From JAFKKF01 sp038323025 (lineage in GTDB: Bacteria; Pseudomonadota; Alphaproteobacteria; Rhizobiales; Kaistiaceae): DNA of 12,370 nucleotides. A program made the position numbers and the translations under genes. The stretch lies in contig JBBQGL010000123.1 of the NCBI GenBank assembly GCA_038323025.1, forward strand, positions 1-12,370. Direction: 5' to 3'. The notes beneath the pieces were generated by a model. That model made no database searches. It had not been told where the DNA came from and saw only the letters and a list, made by a program, of their open reading frames with translations. Shown here one piece after another: positions 1 to 6,176 of the stretch (positions within the stretch are counted from its first letter, which is position 1; every line of letters starts with the position of its first letter).

Positions 1-237
1 TATTCCAAGCGCAAGCTTGGCGACATGGATAGCGGCATGGCCTACTACACCAAGGCCCTCGCCCTCGAGCCGGACAATCTCTACACCCACGAATATCTCG
101 GCGAACTCTACGTCGAGCTCGGCAACGTCAACGAGGCCAAGGTCCACCTCGCGAAGCTCGAGACGCTGTGCGGGACGACCTGCGAGCAGTACCAGGATCT
201 CTCGAAGGCGATCGCGGGCCAGCCCGAGGTCAACTAG
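1..237 (+). CDS. TPR-repeat protein, C-terminal fragment
   Basis: The gene enters from the left edge: the frame is open from base 1 and ends at TAG 235-237, so 78 residues are visible. The segment MAYYTKALALEPDNLYTHEYLGELYVELGNVNEAKVHLAKLE reads as one and a half tetratricopeptide repeats, with the usual A/G/Y/A/P spacing (ALALEPDN, LGELYVELGN). A short tail with a CGTTC cysteine pair follows. TPR units bind other proteins; the partner and compartment cannot be told from this fragment. An ATG at 25-27 is internal to the repeat and is unlikely to be the true start. An intrinsic terminator follows about 20 bases after the stop, so this is the last gene of its unit. Family assignment is fairly sure; the specific function is unknown. 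Confidence 0.85.
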   Translation, partial: YSKRKLGDMDSGMAYYTKALALEPDNLYTHEYLGELYVELGNVNEAKVHLAKLETLCGTTCEQYQDLSKAIAGQPEVN

Positions 238-257
238 GACGCCCTTCGGTCCGATTG

Positions 258-292
258 AAAGGGGCGGGTGGCGACACCCGCCCTTTTTCTTT
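258..292 (+). terminator. Rho-independent terminator of the TPR gene
   Basis: A perfect 9-bp GC-rich stem, GGGCGGGTG (262-270) and CACCCGCCC (275-283), encloses a GCGA loop. It is followed directly by TTTTTCTTT. An A-run (258-260) precedes it, so the stem extends by A-U pairs. It starts about 20 bases after the TPR stop. On the opposite strand it has only a short T-run, so it would act weakly, if at all, in that direction. Confidence 0.88.
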
Positions 293-630
293 CGCCCAAG
301 CGGAGCCCACACAAATGGCGGGCGCCGCGCTCTGGGTGCGTCGGCCGGTGAGAATCCAACTCGAACGGGATTGGGTTAGCGACTGGGACGGGGAGAGGCG
401 GTGCCGGGGGTCGACGGCAATCGCCTCCCCTCGCCCAGTTCTCGCTGACTACGCACAACCGAAAGGTCAGCGTACCAAAGGGGATCGCAAGGACCCTGCC
501 ACCCGGATGCCCACCACATCTGGTGCCAGAGGCCACACGCCTCGCAATCGATAGAACAAATTTACCGGGCGTTTACGCCGCGTGCTTCGCAAATTGCGAG
601 GCGTTTCGCAATTTGCGAAACCCCGCCGGC
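293..630. other. Gene-free stretch between convergent genes
   Basis: This region lies between the TPR terminator and the 3' end of the amidotransferase gene. ORFs exist on both strands, but none has a recognisable protein, a good ribosome site or a plausible domain, and they overlap one another. I see no tRNA arms. The only distinct structure is the inverted-repeat cluster at 537-619, listed separately. Confidence 0.6.
537..619. repeat. Three-element inverted repeat (TCGCAAT family)
   Basis: Two perfect inverted repeats share a middle element. Pair A is ACGCCTCGCAAT (537-548) with ATTGCGAGGCGT (593-604), 12 bp. Pair B is TTCGCAAATTGCGA (586-599) with TCGCAATTTGCGAA (606-619), 14 bp around a 6-base loop. 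The middle segment can pair with only one arm at a time. Each 13-base core is also nearly self-palindromic. There is no T-run on either side, so it is not an ordinary intrinsic terminator. It lies just downstream of the amidotransferase stop (minus strand). It could be a 3'-end stabilising hairpin, an extragenic palindrome, or paired sites for a DNA-binding protein. Confidence 0.75.
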
Positions 631-1356
631 CTACTCGGCCGCGTCGATGCCGACCGCGCCCCGCTTGTCGCCGGCAAGCCAGTGGCCGAGGAACGTCTCC
701 ATGAACGCGGCGGTCTTCCAGTCGTGCAGCGCACGTCCGGCGAGATGCTCGCCGGCGGTCTGGGCGTTGGGCAGGCGGGCGCGCTCCCCGATGCGGCCGG
801 TCCAGCGCCCGACCATCGCCATGGTCAGTTCGATGTGGAACTGGATGGCGAAGGCGCAGCCGCCGACGACGAAGGCCTGGTTGGGGAAGACGTCTCCCTC
901 GGCCAGCAGCGTCGCGCCCGCCGGCAGCGCGAAGCCCTCGCGATGGAAATGGTGGACCCGATCCGGCCAGGCCATCAGCTTCCGCCCCGCCTCCGTCGGC
1001 CGGATGCCGTAGTAACCGATCTCGACCCGCCCCTCCGCGTCCGGGGCGACCGCCGCGCCAAGGTGGCGGGCGAGCATCTGCCCGCCGAGGCAAAGTCCAA
1101 GGAACGGCGCCCCCTCTTCCAGCGGCACGCCGATCCATTCGGTCTCGCGGCGGATGTAGTCCTCGTTGTCGTTGGCGCTCATCGGCCCGCCGAAAATGAC
1201 CGCCCCGGCATGGCCGGCGAGCGTTTCGGGCAGGGGATCGCCGAAGCGCGGGCGGCGCACGTCGAGCTTGTGGCCGCGGGCGGCGAGCCAGAGCCCGACC
1301 CGGCCGGGCGTCGAGTGTTCCTGGTGGAGAACGATCAGGACCGGCGGCTTGATCAC
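631..1356 (-). CDS. Class I glutamine amidotransferase (GMP-synthase-like)
   Basis: This is a 241-residue stand-alone class I (triad) glutamine amidotransferase domain. The catalytic set is visible: the nucleophile Cys89 in LGLCLGGQ (GxCxG elbow), then His174 and Glu176 in IQFHIE. The oxyanion-strand motif VIFGGPMSAND is at about residues 53-63. Such domains hydrolyse glutamine and pass ammonia to an acceptor site or partner. Stand-alone members are often annotated GMP-synthase-like, but some act as gamma-glutamyl hydrolases or on other substrates, so the substrate is unknown. The start is taken as GTG at 1356-1354 because it overlaps the TerB stop as GTGA, which implies translational coupling; no ATG lies nearby. 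The frame stays open upstream through TerB, but that part is antisense-like shadow sequence. It is the last gene of a two-gene unit and probably cytoplasmic. Confidence 0.9.
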   Translation of the reverse strand: MIKPPVLIVLHQEHSTPGRVGLWLAARGHKLDVRRPRFGDPLPETLAGHAGAVIFGGPMSANDNEDYIRRETEWIGVPLEEGAPFLGLCLGGQMLARHLGAAVAPDAEGRVEIGYYGIRPTEAGRKLMAWPDRVHHFHREGFALPAGATLLAEGDVFPNQAFVVGGCAFAIQFHIELTMAMVGRWTGRIGERARLPNAQTAGEHLAGRALHDWKTAAFMETFLGHWLAGDKRGAVGIDAAE

Positions 1357-1835
1357 GGTTGCTTCGGCCGCTCCAACTCCGCGGCCCCGGCGCCGCGCAC
1401 GCTCTGCTTGAGGCGCAGGCGTGTCTGCGACGAAATGCCCAGCAGCTCGGCCACCCGCCAGATCAGGTTGTCCTCGAATTCGTGCAGTTCGCCATCGGCA
1501 AAAACCAGCTCCCACATCATCTCGACGATGCGCTCGCGATCGGCTTCCTCGAGTTCGCGCTTGAGCACGCTGGTGAAGCCGAAGAGGTCGACCGCCTCGC
1601 CTTCCGCCGCCTGTGCCGCGGCCATCAACGCATCGGTCGCGGCCGGATCGAGGGCGAAGCGGCCGCTGAGCATATCGCGCAGCTTCTGCCTTTCGGCATC
1701 CGAGACGGAGCCGTCGATGGCTACCGCATGGTAGAGGAGCGCCGCCGCGGCCAGCCGATGATCGCTCTCGGAGAAGCGCTCGGGCGCCCGGCCGCCGGCA
1801 AGGTCGCTGAGGAACTGGCGGAAGCCCGCAATCAT
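1353..1835 (-). CDS. TerB-like (tellurite-resistance family) protein
   Basis: This 160-residue all-helical protein has the two symmetric acidic motifs of the TerB/TerB-like fold: AIDGSVSDAE (about residues 39-48) and FADGELHEFE (about 112-121). In this family the Asp and Glu residues (here D41/E48 and D114/E121) form the proposed metal-binding surface. Phenotypic links range from tellurite resistance to stress and membrane-associated complexes. No other ter genes are present, so a role in tellurite resistance should not be assumed. Tandem ATGs occur at 1838 and 1835. The second is preferred because GGAG (1846-1843) sits 7 bases upstream of it, against 4 for the first. The open frame reaches 2003, but that extension lies upstream of this ribosome site. 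It is probably co-transcribed with the amidotransferase, whose GTG overlaps this stop. Confidence 0.85.
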   Translation of the reverse strand: MIAGFRQFLSDLAGGRAPERFSESDHRLAAAALLYHAVAIDGSVSDAERQKLRDMLSGRFALDPAATDALMAAAQAAEGEAVDLFGFTSVLKRELEEADRERIVEMMWELVFADGELHEFEDNLIWRVAELLGISSQTRLRLKQSVRGAGAAELERPKQP

Positions 1836-1844
1836 CATGATTCT

Positions 1845-1867
1845 CCGGTCTTCTGAAAATAGACCGG
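1845..1867 (-). promoter_or_regulatory. Leader hairpin over the TerB ribosome site
   Basis: A 7-bp inverted repeat, CCGGTCT (1845-1851) with AGACCGG (1861-1867), has a 9-base loop. Read on the minus strand it lies immediately before the TerB start, and its 3' arm contains the GG of the GGAG Shine-Dalgarno. It could therefore limit translation initiation. An 8-bp inverted repeat a little further upstream (1875-1882 with 1902-1909) adds to a structured leader. The repeats are seen directly; the regulatory effect is inference. Confidence 0.4.
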
Positions 1868-1910
1868 TCGACGCGGCGGGCAACCGCGGATTTGGCGTAC
1901 CTGCCCGCCC

Positions 1911-1943
1911 AAAAGCGAACCGCCGGCCAAGGGCCGGCGGTTC
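1911..1943 (-). terminator. Strong hairpin with T-run, probable minus-strand terminator
   Basis: A perfect 12-bp stem, GAACCGCCGGCC (1917-1928) with GGCCGGCGGTTC (1932-1943), encloses a 3-base loop. On the minus strand it is followed by GC and then TTTT (1914-1911); on the plus strand no T-run follows. It therefore reads as an intrinsic terminator for minus-strand transcription entering from the right. That could be the long sugar operon, whose last stop is about 320 bases upstream, or a small RNA encoded in the spacer. It also insulates the TerB unit from read-through. Confidence 0.6.
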
Positions 1944-2259
1944 TGATGGTGCTCGTGAAAGAAGCTTGTTTGCCCGAATAACAAAGCAGATCGAATAATT
2001 CATTGCCCAGACGAAAAAGCCGGACGGATAACATAAAGTACAGTTGAAAGGAAAAACTAGGTGTCGAAAGGCTTAACTAGAACCAAATCTAAAATTCAAT
2101 TCAAAACATCGGTCCGGCTCTTCGCCGGAAATACAGGTGAAAAAACTCACCTGCGAATCACCCATGTCTAAAGTCTAATAGACGGGACGGGGCTTGCGCA
2201 AGACGAAATTATGGAGCCCTGCCAACAGTCAAGCCGGCTTTTCCAAGGAGCAGCGCGAA
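1944..2259. other. AT-rich gene-free spacer
   Basis: No supportable protein gene is seen in this spacer between the uronate-dehydrogenase-like gene and the 1911-1943 terminator. Roughly 1960-2180 is clearly richer in A and T than the neighbouring genes. It holds several small structures: stem TCCGGC/GCCGGA at 2113-2129, stem CAGGTGA/TCACCTG at 2134-2153, and the palindrome CTTGCGCAAG at 2193-2202. Promoter-like hexamers may be present, but none is convincing. The stretch may be the 3' trailer of the operon, a promoter region for the TerB unit, or a small-RNA locus. Confidence 0.5.
2113..2153 (-). repeat. Two tandem hairpins downstream of the operon
   Basis: A 7-bp stem, CAGGTGA (2134-2140) with TCACCTG (2147-2153), has a loop of AAAAAC on the plus strand. 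A 6-bp stem, TCCGGC (2113-2118) with GCCGGA (2124-2129), follows. Together they lie 107-147 bases past the last operon stop on the minus strand. The T residues lie within the loop or several bases after the second stem, so they are poor intrinsic terminators. They may protect the mRNA 3' end. Confidence 0.5.
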
Positions 2260-3042
2260 CTAGCCTTCGAGGACGCAGAACTCGCCACCCTGGTTGAGTT
2301 CGACGCGCGGATCCCCGGCCTTGCGCGGAGCCTTGCCGAGGACGTCCCCGGCGTATTCTTCGGATCGGTCCTCGGGCCTGTAACCGAGCCGGGCAGCGTT
2401 GCTGTTGTCCCACCAGGCGCGCTGGTTGTCGGACATCCCATAGACGATCTCGTGGCGGATTCCGGGGCTTTCGAGCCCGATCCGCATGAGCTGCGCCAGG
2501 TCGCGCGGGCTGATCCAGATGGCCAGGGCCCGCGCGCCGTCCGGGCGCGGCATGACGTGGCCGATGCGGATGCTCATGACCTCGGCGCCGTATTTGTCGG
2601 CGTAGAGGCTGGCAAGCGATTCCCCGAACGATTTGCTGAGGCCATAGCGCGTGTCCGGCCGCGGGGTGACGTTGACCGGAATGGTTTCCGAGCGCGGATA
2701 GAAACCGACCACGTGGTTGGTGGAGGCAAACACGATTCGCTTCACTCCCTCGAGCCGCGCCGCCTCGAAAAGATTGTACGCGCCGACGATATTGGACTGC
2801 AGGATGGTCTCGAAATCGCTCTCCCCCGGATAGCCGCCGAGGTGGATGATTCCGTCGGTTCCGCGGACGGCATGGCGCACTCCCGCGAGGTCGCCGAGAT
2901 CGGCCGCTACGGCCTCCTCGCCTTCGACCACATCCACGAGCGGCCGACGGTCGGAGAGGCGCAGGCGATAGTGGCCCCGGAGGTGGGGCCGTATCATCCG
3001 GGCAACGTTGCCGGCCGCGCCGGTGATGAGAATACGCTTCAT
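2260..3042 (-). CDS. NAD-dependent epimerase/dehydratase family, uronate-dehydrogenase-like
   Basis: This is a 260-residue extended-type short-chain dehydrogenase. The N-terminal Rossmann motif TGAAGNVA (residues 7-14), with Asp31 after the second strand, suggests NAD preference. The pair Y133-x3-K137 (YGLSKSFGE) and S107 in FASTNH form the catalytic set. The blocks DGIIHLGG, QSNIVGAYNLFEAAR, ASTNH and the tail WWDNSNAARLGY resemble Agrobacterium uronate dehydrogenase (EC 1.1.1.203), from memory of the family. That enzyme oxidises galacturonate or glucuronate to the aldaro-lactone with NAD. Length matches (about 260-265). The third glycine of the usual GxxGxxG is Ala14. It is the last gene of the sugar operon, 82 bases after the Gfo/Idh gene. 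The ribosome site is weak. Family is secure, the substrate less so: it could act on another aldose or sugar acid. Confidence 0.85.
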   Translation of the reverse strand: MKRILITGAAGNVARMIRPHLRGHYRLRLSDRRPLVDVVEGEEAVAADLGDLAGVRHAVRGTDGIIHLGGYPGESDFETILQSNIVGAYNLFEAARLEGVKRIVFASTNHVVGFYPRSETIPVNVTPRPDTRYGLSKSFGESLASLYADKYGAEVMSIRIGHVMPRPDGARALAIWISPRDLAQLMRIGLESPGIRHEIVYGMSDNQRAWWDNSNAARLGYRPEDRSEEYAGDVLGKAPRKAGDPRVELNQGGEFCVLEG

Positions 3043-3057
3043 GCAGCTGAACCAATC

Positions 3058-3087
3058 CCGCTGAGGTACCGGCCTATCCCTTAGCGG
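3058..3087 (-). other. Intercistronic hairpin before the last operon gene
   Basis: CCGCTGAGG (3058-3066) can pair with CCTTAGCGG (3079-3087), matching at 8 of 9 positions, with a 12-base loop. It lies in the widest gap between the three enzyme genes (3043-3124), about 16 bases upstream of the dehydrogenase start on the minus strand. It may tune expression of the last gene. There is no T-run, so it is not an obvious terminator. Confidence 0.4.
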
Positions 3088-3124
3088 AGGGGCATTGCCT
3101 CTGCCAGTAGCCTGGGTTGGTTGC

Positions 3125-4294
3125 CTATCCGGGCGGATTCTGGGCGGCTACCTTCGCAATCAGCCGTTTCGCATCCGCCGCCGTCAGCGGCGCCGGGCGC
3201 CCGACCTTGGTCTTGACCTTGACGAAGCGGCGCTCCGCGGCGGACTCCAGAATCGACTCCATGACATCGACCACGTGCGCAGCGAGCCGGCCGGAGCAGC
3301 GCGGCTCACGGCCTTTCGCCGCGGCGTCGATCATCTCGGCGACGCCGAGCATCCGATAATTGGCGCGCGTGAACGGTCCCGCCCACGGCCAGTTGGCGGC
3401 GCCGAAGGCTCCGTCGGCGCTGTCCACTTCGCTGTAGTCGCCGCCCTTGTTCGAATAGGAGATACGGCCGGCAAAGAAGTTCGGGTCGGGCACCAGCATG
3501 GAGCCCTCGGCGCCGTAGAGCTCGATCGGGTTGGTATGGCCGTGGCGCCAGACGTCCCAGCTTGCGGCGAGCGTGACCTGGGCGCCCCCGGCGAAGCTCA
3601 TGACCGCATTGATGTTTGTCGGCGTATCCACCTTGATGCGCTTTCCCGTCATCGGCCCCGCGCTCGTGACGAGGCGCTCCTCGAACCCCTTCGACGCCAT
3701 GGCGACAACGCTCTTCACGTTGCCGAGCAGGCTGACCAGGGCGGTGATGTAGTAGACGCCGACGTCGAAGATCGGACCGGCACCCGGCTGAAAGAAGAAG
3801 CCCGGGTTGGGGTGCCAGTGCTCCATGCCATGGCTCATGACGTAGGCCGTGCCGCCGATGACGCGGCCGATGGTGCCCTTGTCGAGGAGCTGGCGCGCCC
3901 GCTGCAGGCCGGCGCCGAGGAAGGTGTCCGGCGCCCCGGCGAGCTTCAGCCCGCGCCTGTCGGCTTCTGCTACGAGCTTGTTGGCATCCTTGGCCCGCCG
4001 CGCCAGCGGCTTTTCGCTATAGGCATGCTTGCCGGCCGAGAGGATCGAGCGCGTGATGCTGTAGTGCACTTCCGGCACGGTCAGGTTGACGACCGCGTCG
4101 ATGGCGTCGCTCTTGAGCAGCTCGTCCACCCCCATCGCCCGCACGGAGAACTGCTCGGCCCGCGCCTTCGCCGCCGCCGGAACGATGTCCGCCACCGCGA
4201 CGATCTCGACATTGGCGAAGCCCGGCGCCAGCCGGAGATAGGCCTCCGAGATATTGCCGCACCCGATGATTCCGATTGCCGCCCGCTTCGCCAT
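3125..4294 (-). CDS. Gfo/Idh/MocA family oxidoreductase
   Basis: This 389-residue NAD(P)-dependent sugar or polyol dehydrogenase has the family architecture. An N-terminal Rossmann fold carries GCGNIS (residues 11-16), acidic Asp36 follows beta-2, and the conserved EKP (94-96) has its catalytic-type lysine at 95. A C-terminal alpha/beta substrate domain carries the DVGVYY motif (D177 to Y182). HWHPNP (159-164) lies in the substrate region. Members oxidise hydroxyls of inositols, hexoses, uronates or glycosides, often to 3-keto or 2-keto products, so the substrate cannot be read from sequence. The ATG at 4294 is chosen because it begins 4 bases after the stop of the isomerase gene and fits the family N-terminus. 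The open frame further upstream, to 4531, overlaps the isomerase and is a shadow. It probably works with its two enzyme neighbours on the imported sugar. Confidence 0.92.
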   Translation of the reverse strand: MAKRAAIGIIGCGNISEAYLRLAPGFANVEIVAVADIVPAAAKARAEQFSVRAMGVDELLKSDAIDAVVNLTVPEVHYSITRSILSAGKHAYSEKPLARRAKDANKLVAEADRRGLKLAGAPDTFLGAGLQRARQLLDKGTIGRVIGGTAYVMSHGMEHWHPNPGFFFQPGAGPIFDVGVYYITALVSLLGNVKSVVAMASKGFEERLVTSAGPMTGKRIKVDTPTNINAVMSFAGGAQVTLAASWDVWRHGHTNPIELYGAEGSMLVPDPNFFAGRISYSNKGGDYSEVDSADGAFGAANWPWAGPFTRANYRMLGVAEMIDAAAKGREPRCSGRLAAHVVDVMESILESAAERRFVKVKTKVGRPAPLTAADAKRLIAKVAAQNPPG

Positions 4295-4298
4295 TTTG

Positions 4299-5060
4299 TC
4301 AGCCCCGTCCGATGAGTTTTGCCACATAGGCATACGAATGCGCCGCGAAGGAGCGCCAGTCCGACGGCGCGTCGTGCTCGAATACCAGGAGGTCGGTACC
4401 CGAGCCGGCGATTGCCGGCAGGAGCTTCTTCCAGTCGATGGTGCCGCCGCCGATGTCGGTCCAGCCGTCGTCCTTCGTGACCCCGTCCGGCGCCGTATCC
4501 TTGACATGGATGGCGGCGATCTTCGCGGCATATTTGCGCAGTTCGCCCTCGAGATCCGCGCCGCCGATCTTGATCCAGCCGAGGTCGGGTTCGAACAGCA
4601 CGCCCGGCGAGCCCATGAGGATATCGATGGGGCGCGTTCCGTCGGGGAACGGCTTGTATTCCCAGGCGTGGTTGTGCCACGCGAGCTTCAATCCGGCCTC
4701 GGCCAGCGTCGCCGCGTGCCGCGTCAGTTTCTGGGCGAGCGCCCGCCAGCCCGCCGCGTCCATCGAGCGCTGGTCCGGCGGCGGAGCCGGAACGATGACG
4801 GTTTCCAGCCCGAGCGTCTGGGCAACGGCGATCGCCGCCTTCGCGTCCTTGTCGAGCCGGTCGAGCGGCATGTGCGACGTGGGCGCGGCGAGCCCGACGG
4901 CGTCGATCTTCTTGCGGAAGCCGGCGGGATCGTCACCATAGGCGCCGGCATAGGGCTCGACCGCGTCGAAGCCGATGGCGGCGAGGGCTTCCAGCTGGGC
5001 CTCGATCGGCGGGAAGTTGCGCGCGCTGTAGAGCTGGAAGGAGAGGCGATAGTTGTGCAT
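4299..5060 (-). CDS. Sugar phosphate isomerase/epimerase-like TIM-barrel protein
   Basis: This 253-residue protein belongs to the xylose-isomerase-like TIM-barrel family (AP_endonuc_2 fold). The expected metal and catalytic residues appear in order: E35 (VEPY), H63 (SHMP), the NHxWE block with H131 and E134, D159 (EPDLGW), H185 (HVKD) and E228 (FEHD). Family members isomerise or epimerise keto sugars, or process 3-keto-glycosides and inositol derivatives, using a divalent metal. The start at 5060 is taken because the family N-terminus (RLSFQLYSARN) follows at once and GGAAA lies about 10 bases upstream. The frame is open to 5219 but overlaps the ATPase gene. It sits 20 bases after the ATPase stop and 4 bases before the Gfo/Idh start, so all are clearly one transcript. 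Cytoplasmic; substrate unknown. Confidence 0.9.
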   Translation of the reverse strand: MHNYRLSFQLYSARNFPPIEAQLEALAAIGFDAVEPYAGAYGDDPAGFRKKIDAVGLAAPTSHMPLDRLDKDAKAAIAVAQTLGLETVIVPAPPPDQRSMDAAGWRALAQKLTRHAATLAEAGLKLAWHNHAWEYKPFPDGTRPIDILMGSPGVLFEPDLGWIKIGGADLEGELRKYAAKIAAIHVKDTAPDGVTKDDGWTDIGGGTIDWKKLLPAIAGSGTDLLVFEHDAPSDWRSFAAHSYAYVAKLIGRG

Positions 5061-5080
5061 TGGACTGGCTTTCCGGGTGA

Positions 5081-6172
5081 CTAGAGACGGGCGCCGCTGG
5101 CGGCGTCGAACAGGGATGCGCGGGCCGGCTGGAAGTAGGCGTTCACCTTTTCGCCGATCGTGTGGGTTTCGTCCGGGCCGGTGCGGATCGAGACGGATTC
5201 GCCGCCGATCGTCCCCCACAGCAGGCTGTCGGCCCCCATCGGTTCGATCAGCGAGACGGTGAGCGGGACCGGAATCGAATCGCCGAACATTTTCGTCAGG
5301 TGTATCTGCTCCGGCCGGATGCCGAGCACCGCCGGGCGGCCGCTCTCCGGCGCGCCGGCGAATTCATAGCCGTCCAACCCGATACGAACGCCATCGTTGC
5401 ATTCCAGCGATGCCGCAGTCCCACCGGCGATCTCGAGCCGGCCGGTCACGAAATTCATCGCCGGCGATCCGACGAACCCGGCAACGAAGCGATTGATCGG
5501 ACGCTGGTAGATTTCCTTCGGCGAGGCCAGCTGCTGGATGACGCCGGAATGCATCACCGCGACGCGATCGGCGAGGGTCAGCGCCTCGATCTGGTCGTGG
5601 GTCACGTAGATCATGGTCGAGCCGAGGCGCATGTGCAGTTTCTTCAGCTCGACCCTGAGTTCGGTGCGCAGCTTGGCATCAAGGTTGGAGAGCGGTTCGT
5701 CGAAGAGAAAGACATCCACGTCGCGCACAAGGGCGCGGCCGATCGCGACCCTCTGGCGCTGCCCGCCCGACAGCTCGACGGGCCGGCGCTTCAGGAGCGG
5801 CTGGATCTGAAGCAGGTCGGCCGCCCGCGCGACGCGTTGGGCGATCTCCTCGCGCGGCACGCGCGCCATGCGCAGCCCGAAGGAGAGGTTTCCCTCCGCG
5901 GTCATCCGCGGATAGAGCGCGTAGGACTGGAAGACCATGCCGATGCCGCGATCCTTCGGCTCGGCCCAGGTCACGTTCTTCCCGTCGATCCAGACCTGGC
6001 CGGCATTCACGTCGAGCAGCCCGGCGATGGCGTTGAGGAGCGTGGACTTGCCACAGCCCGAGGGCCCCAGCAGGACGATGAACTCGCCCTTTTCGACCTC
6101 CAGATTGAGGCCGGCGAGAACCTTCAGGGAGCCGAAGGCGACGCCGAGGTTGCGCACGGATACACTTGCCAT
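5081..6172 (-). CDS. Sugar ABC transporter ATP-binding protein (MalK/UgpC type)
   Basis: This 363-residue ATPase of a CUT1 importer has complete nucleotide-binding motifs: Walker A GPSGCGKST (36-44), Q-loop FQSYALYP (81-88), signature LSGGQ (134-138), Walker B VFLFDE (154-159), D-loop SNLDAK and switch His192 (THD). About 120 further residues form the MalK-type OB/TOBE regulatory domain, with GIRPEQI. It hydrolyses ATP on the cytoplasmic face to drive the two permeases. The start is ATG 6172, 4 bases after the permease-2 stop, with AAGGG 8 bases upstream. An ATG further up at 6202 would overlap the permease. In many alphaproteobacteria one such ATPase serves several transporters, so it may be shared. 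Family assignment is very secure. Confidence 0.96.
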   Translation of the reverse strand: MASVSVRNLGVAFGSLKVLAGLNLEVEKGEFIVLLGPSGCGKSTLLNAIAGLLDVNAGQVWIDGKNVTWAEPKDRGIGMVFQSYALYPRMTAEGNLSFGLRMARVPREEIAQRVARAADLLQIQPLLKRRPVELSGGQRQRVAIGRALVRDVDVFLFDEPLSNLDAKLRTELRVELKKLHMRLGSTMIYVTHDQIEALTLADRVAVMHSGVIQQLASPKEIYQRPINRFVAGFVGSPAMNFVTGRLEIAGGTAASLECNDGVRIGLDGYEFAGAPESGRPAVLGIRPEQIHLTKMFGDSIPVPLTVSLIEPMGADSLLWGTIGGESVSIRTGPDETHTIGEKVNAYFQPARASLFDAASGARL

Positions 6173-6176
6173 CGGT

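Noticed and set aside
293..630. tRNA or known small RNA in the gene-free stretch
   Set aside because: I found no acceptor/T-arm pattern and no familiar RNA motif; only the inverted-repeat cluster stands out.
1353..1838. Tellurite-resistance operon
   Set aside because: Only a TerB-like domain is present, with no terA, terC, terD, terE or terZ neighbours.
631..2034. 467-codon frame suggesting a fused amidotransferase
   Set aside because: Only residues after the GTG at 1356 match the amidotransferase family. The upstream part overlaps TerB in another frame and crosses a terminator-like stem.
3095..4315. 406-codon plus-strand frame over the Gfo/Idh gene
   Set aside because: Antisense shadow; the minus strand encodes an intact, motif-complete oxidoreductase.
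3125..4531. N-terminally extended Gfo/Idh protein
   Set aside because: The extension overlaps the isomerase gene, is low complexity and precedes a canonical Rossmann start at ATG 4294.
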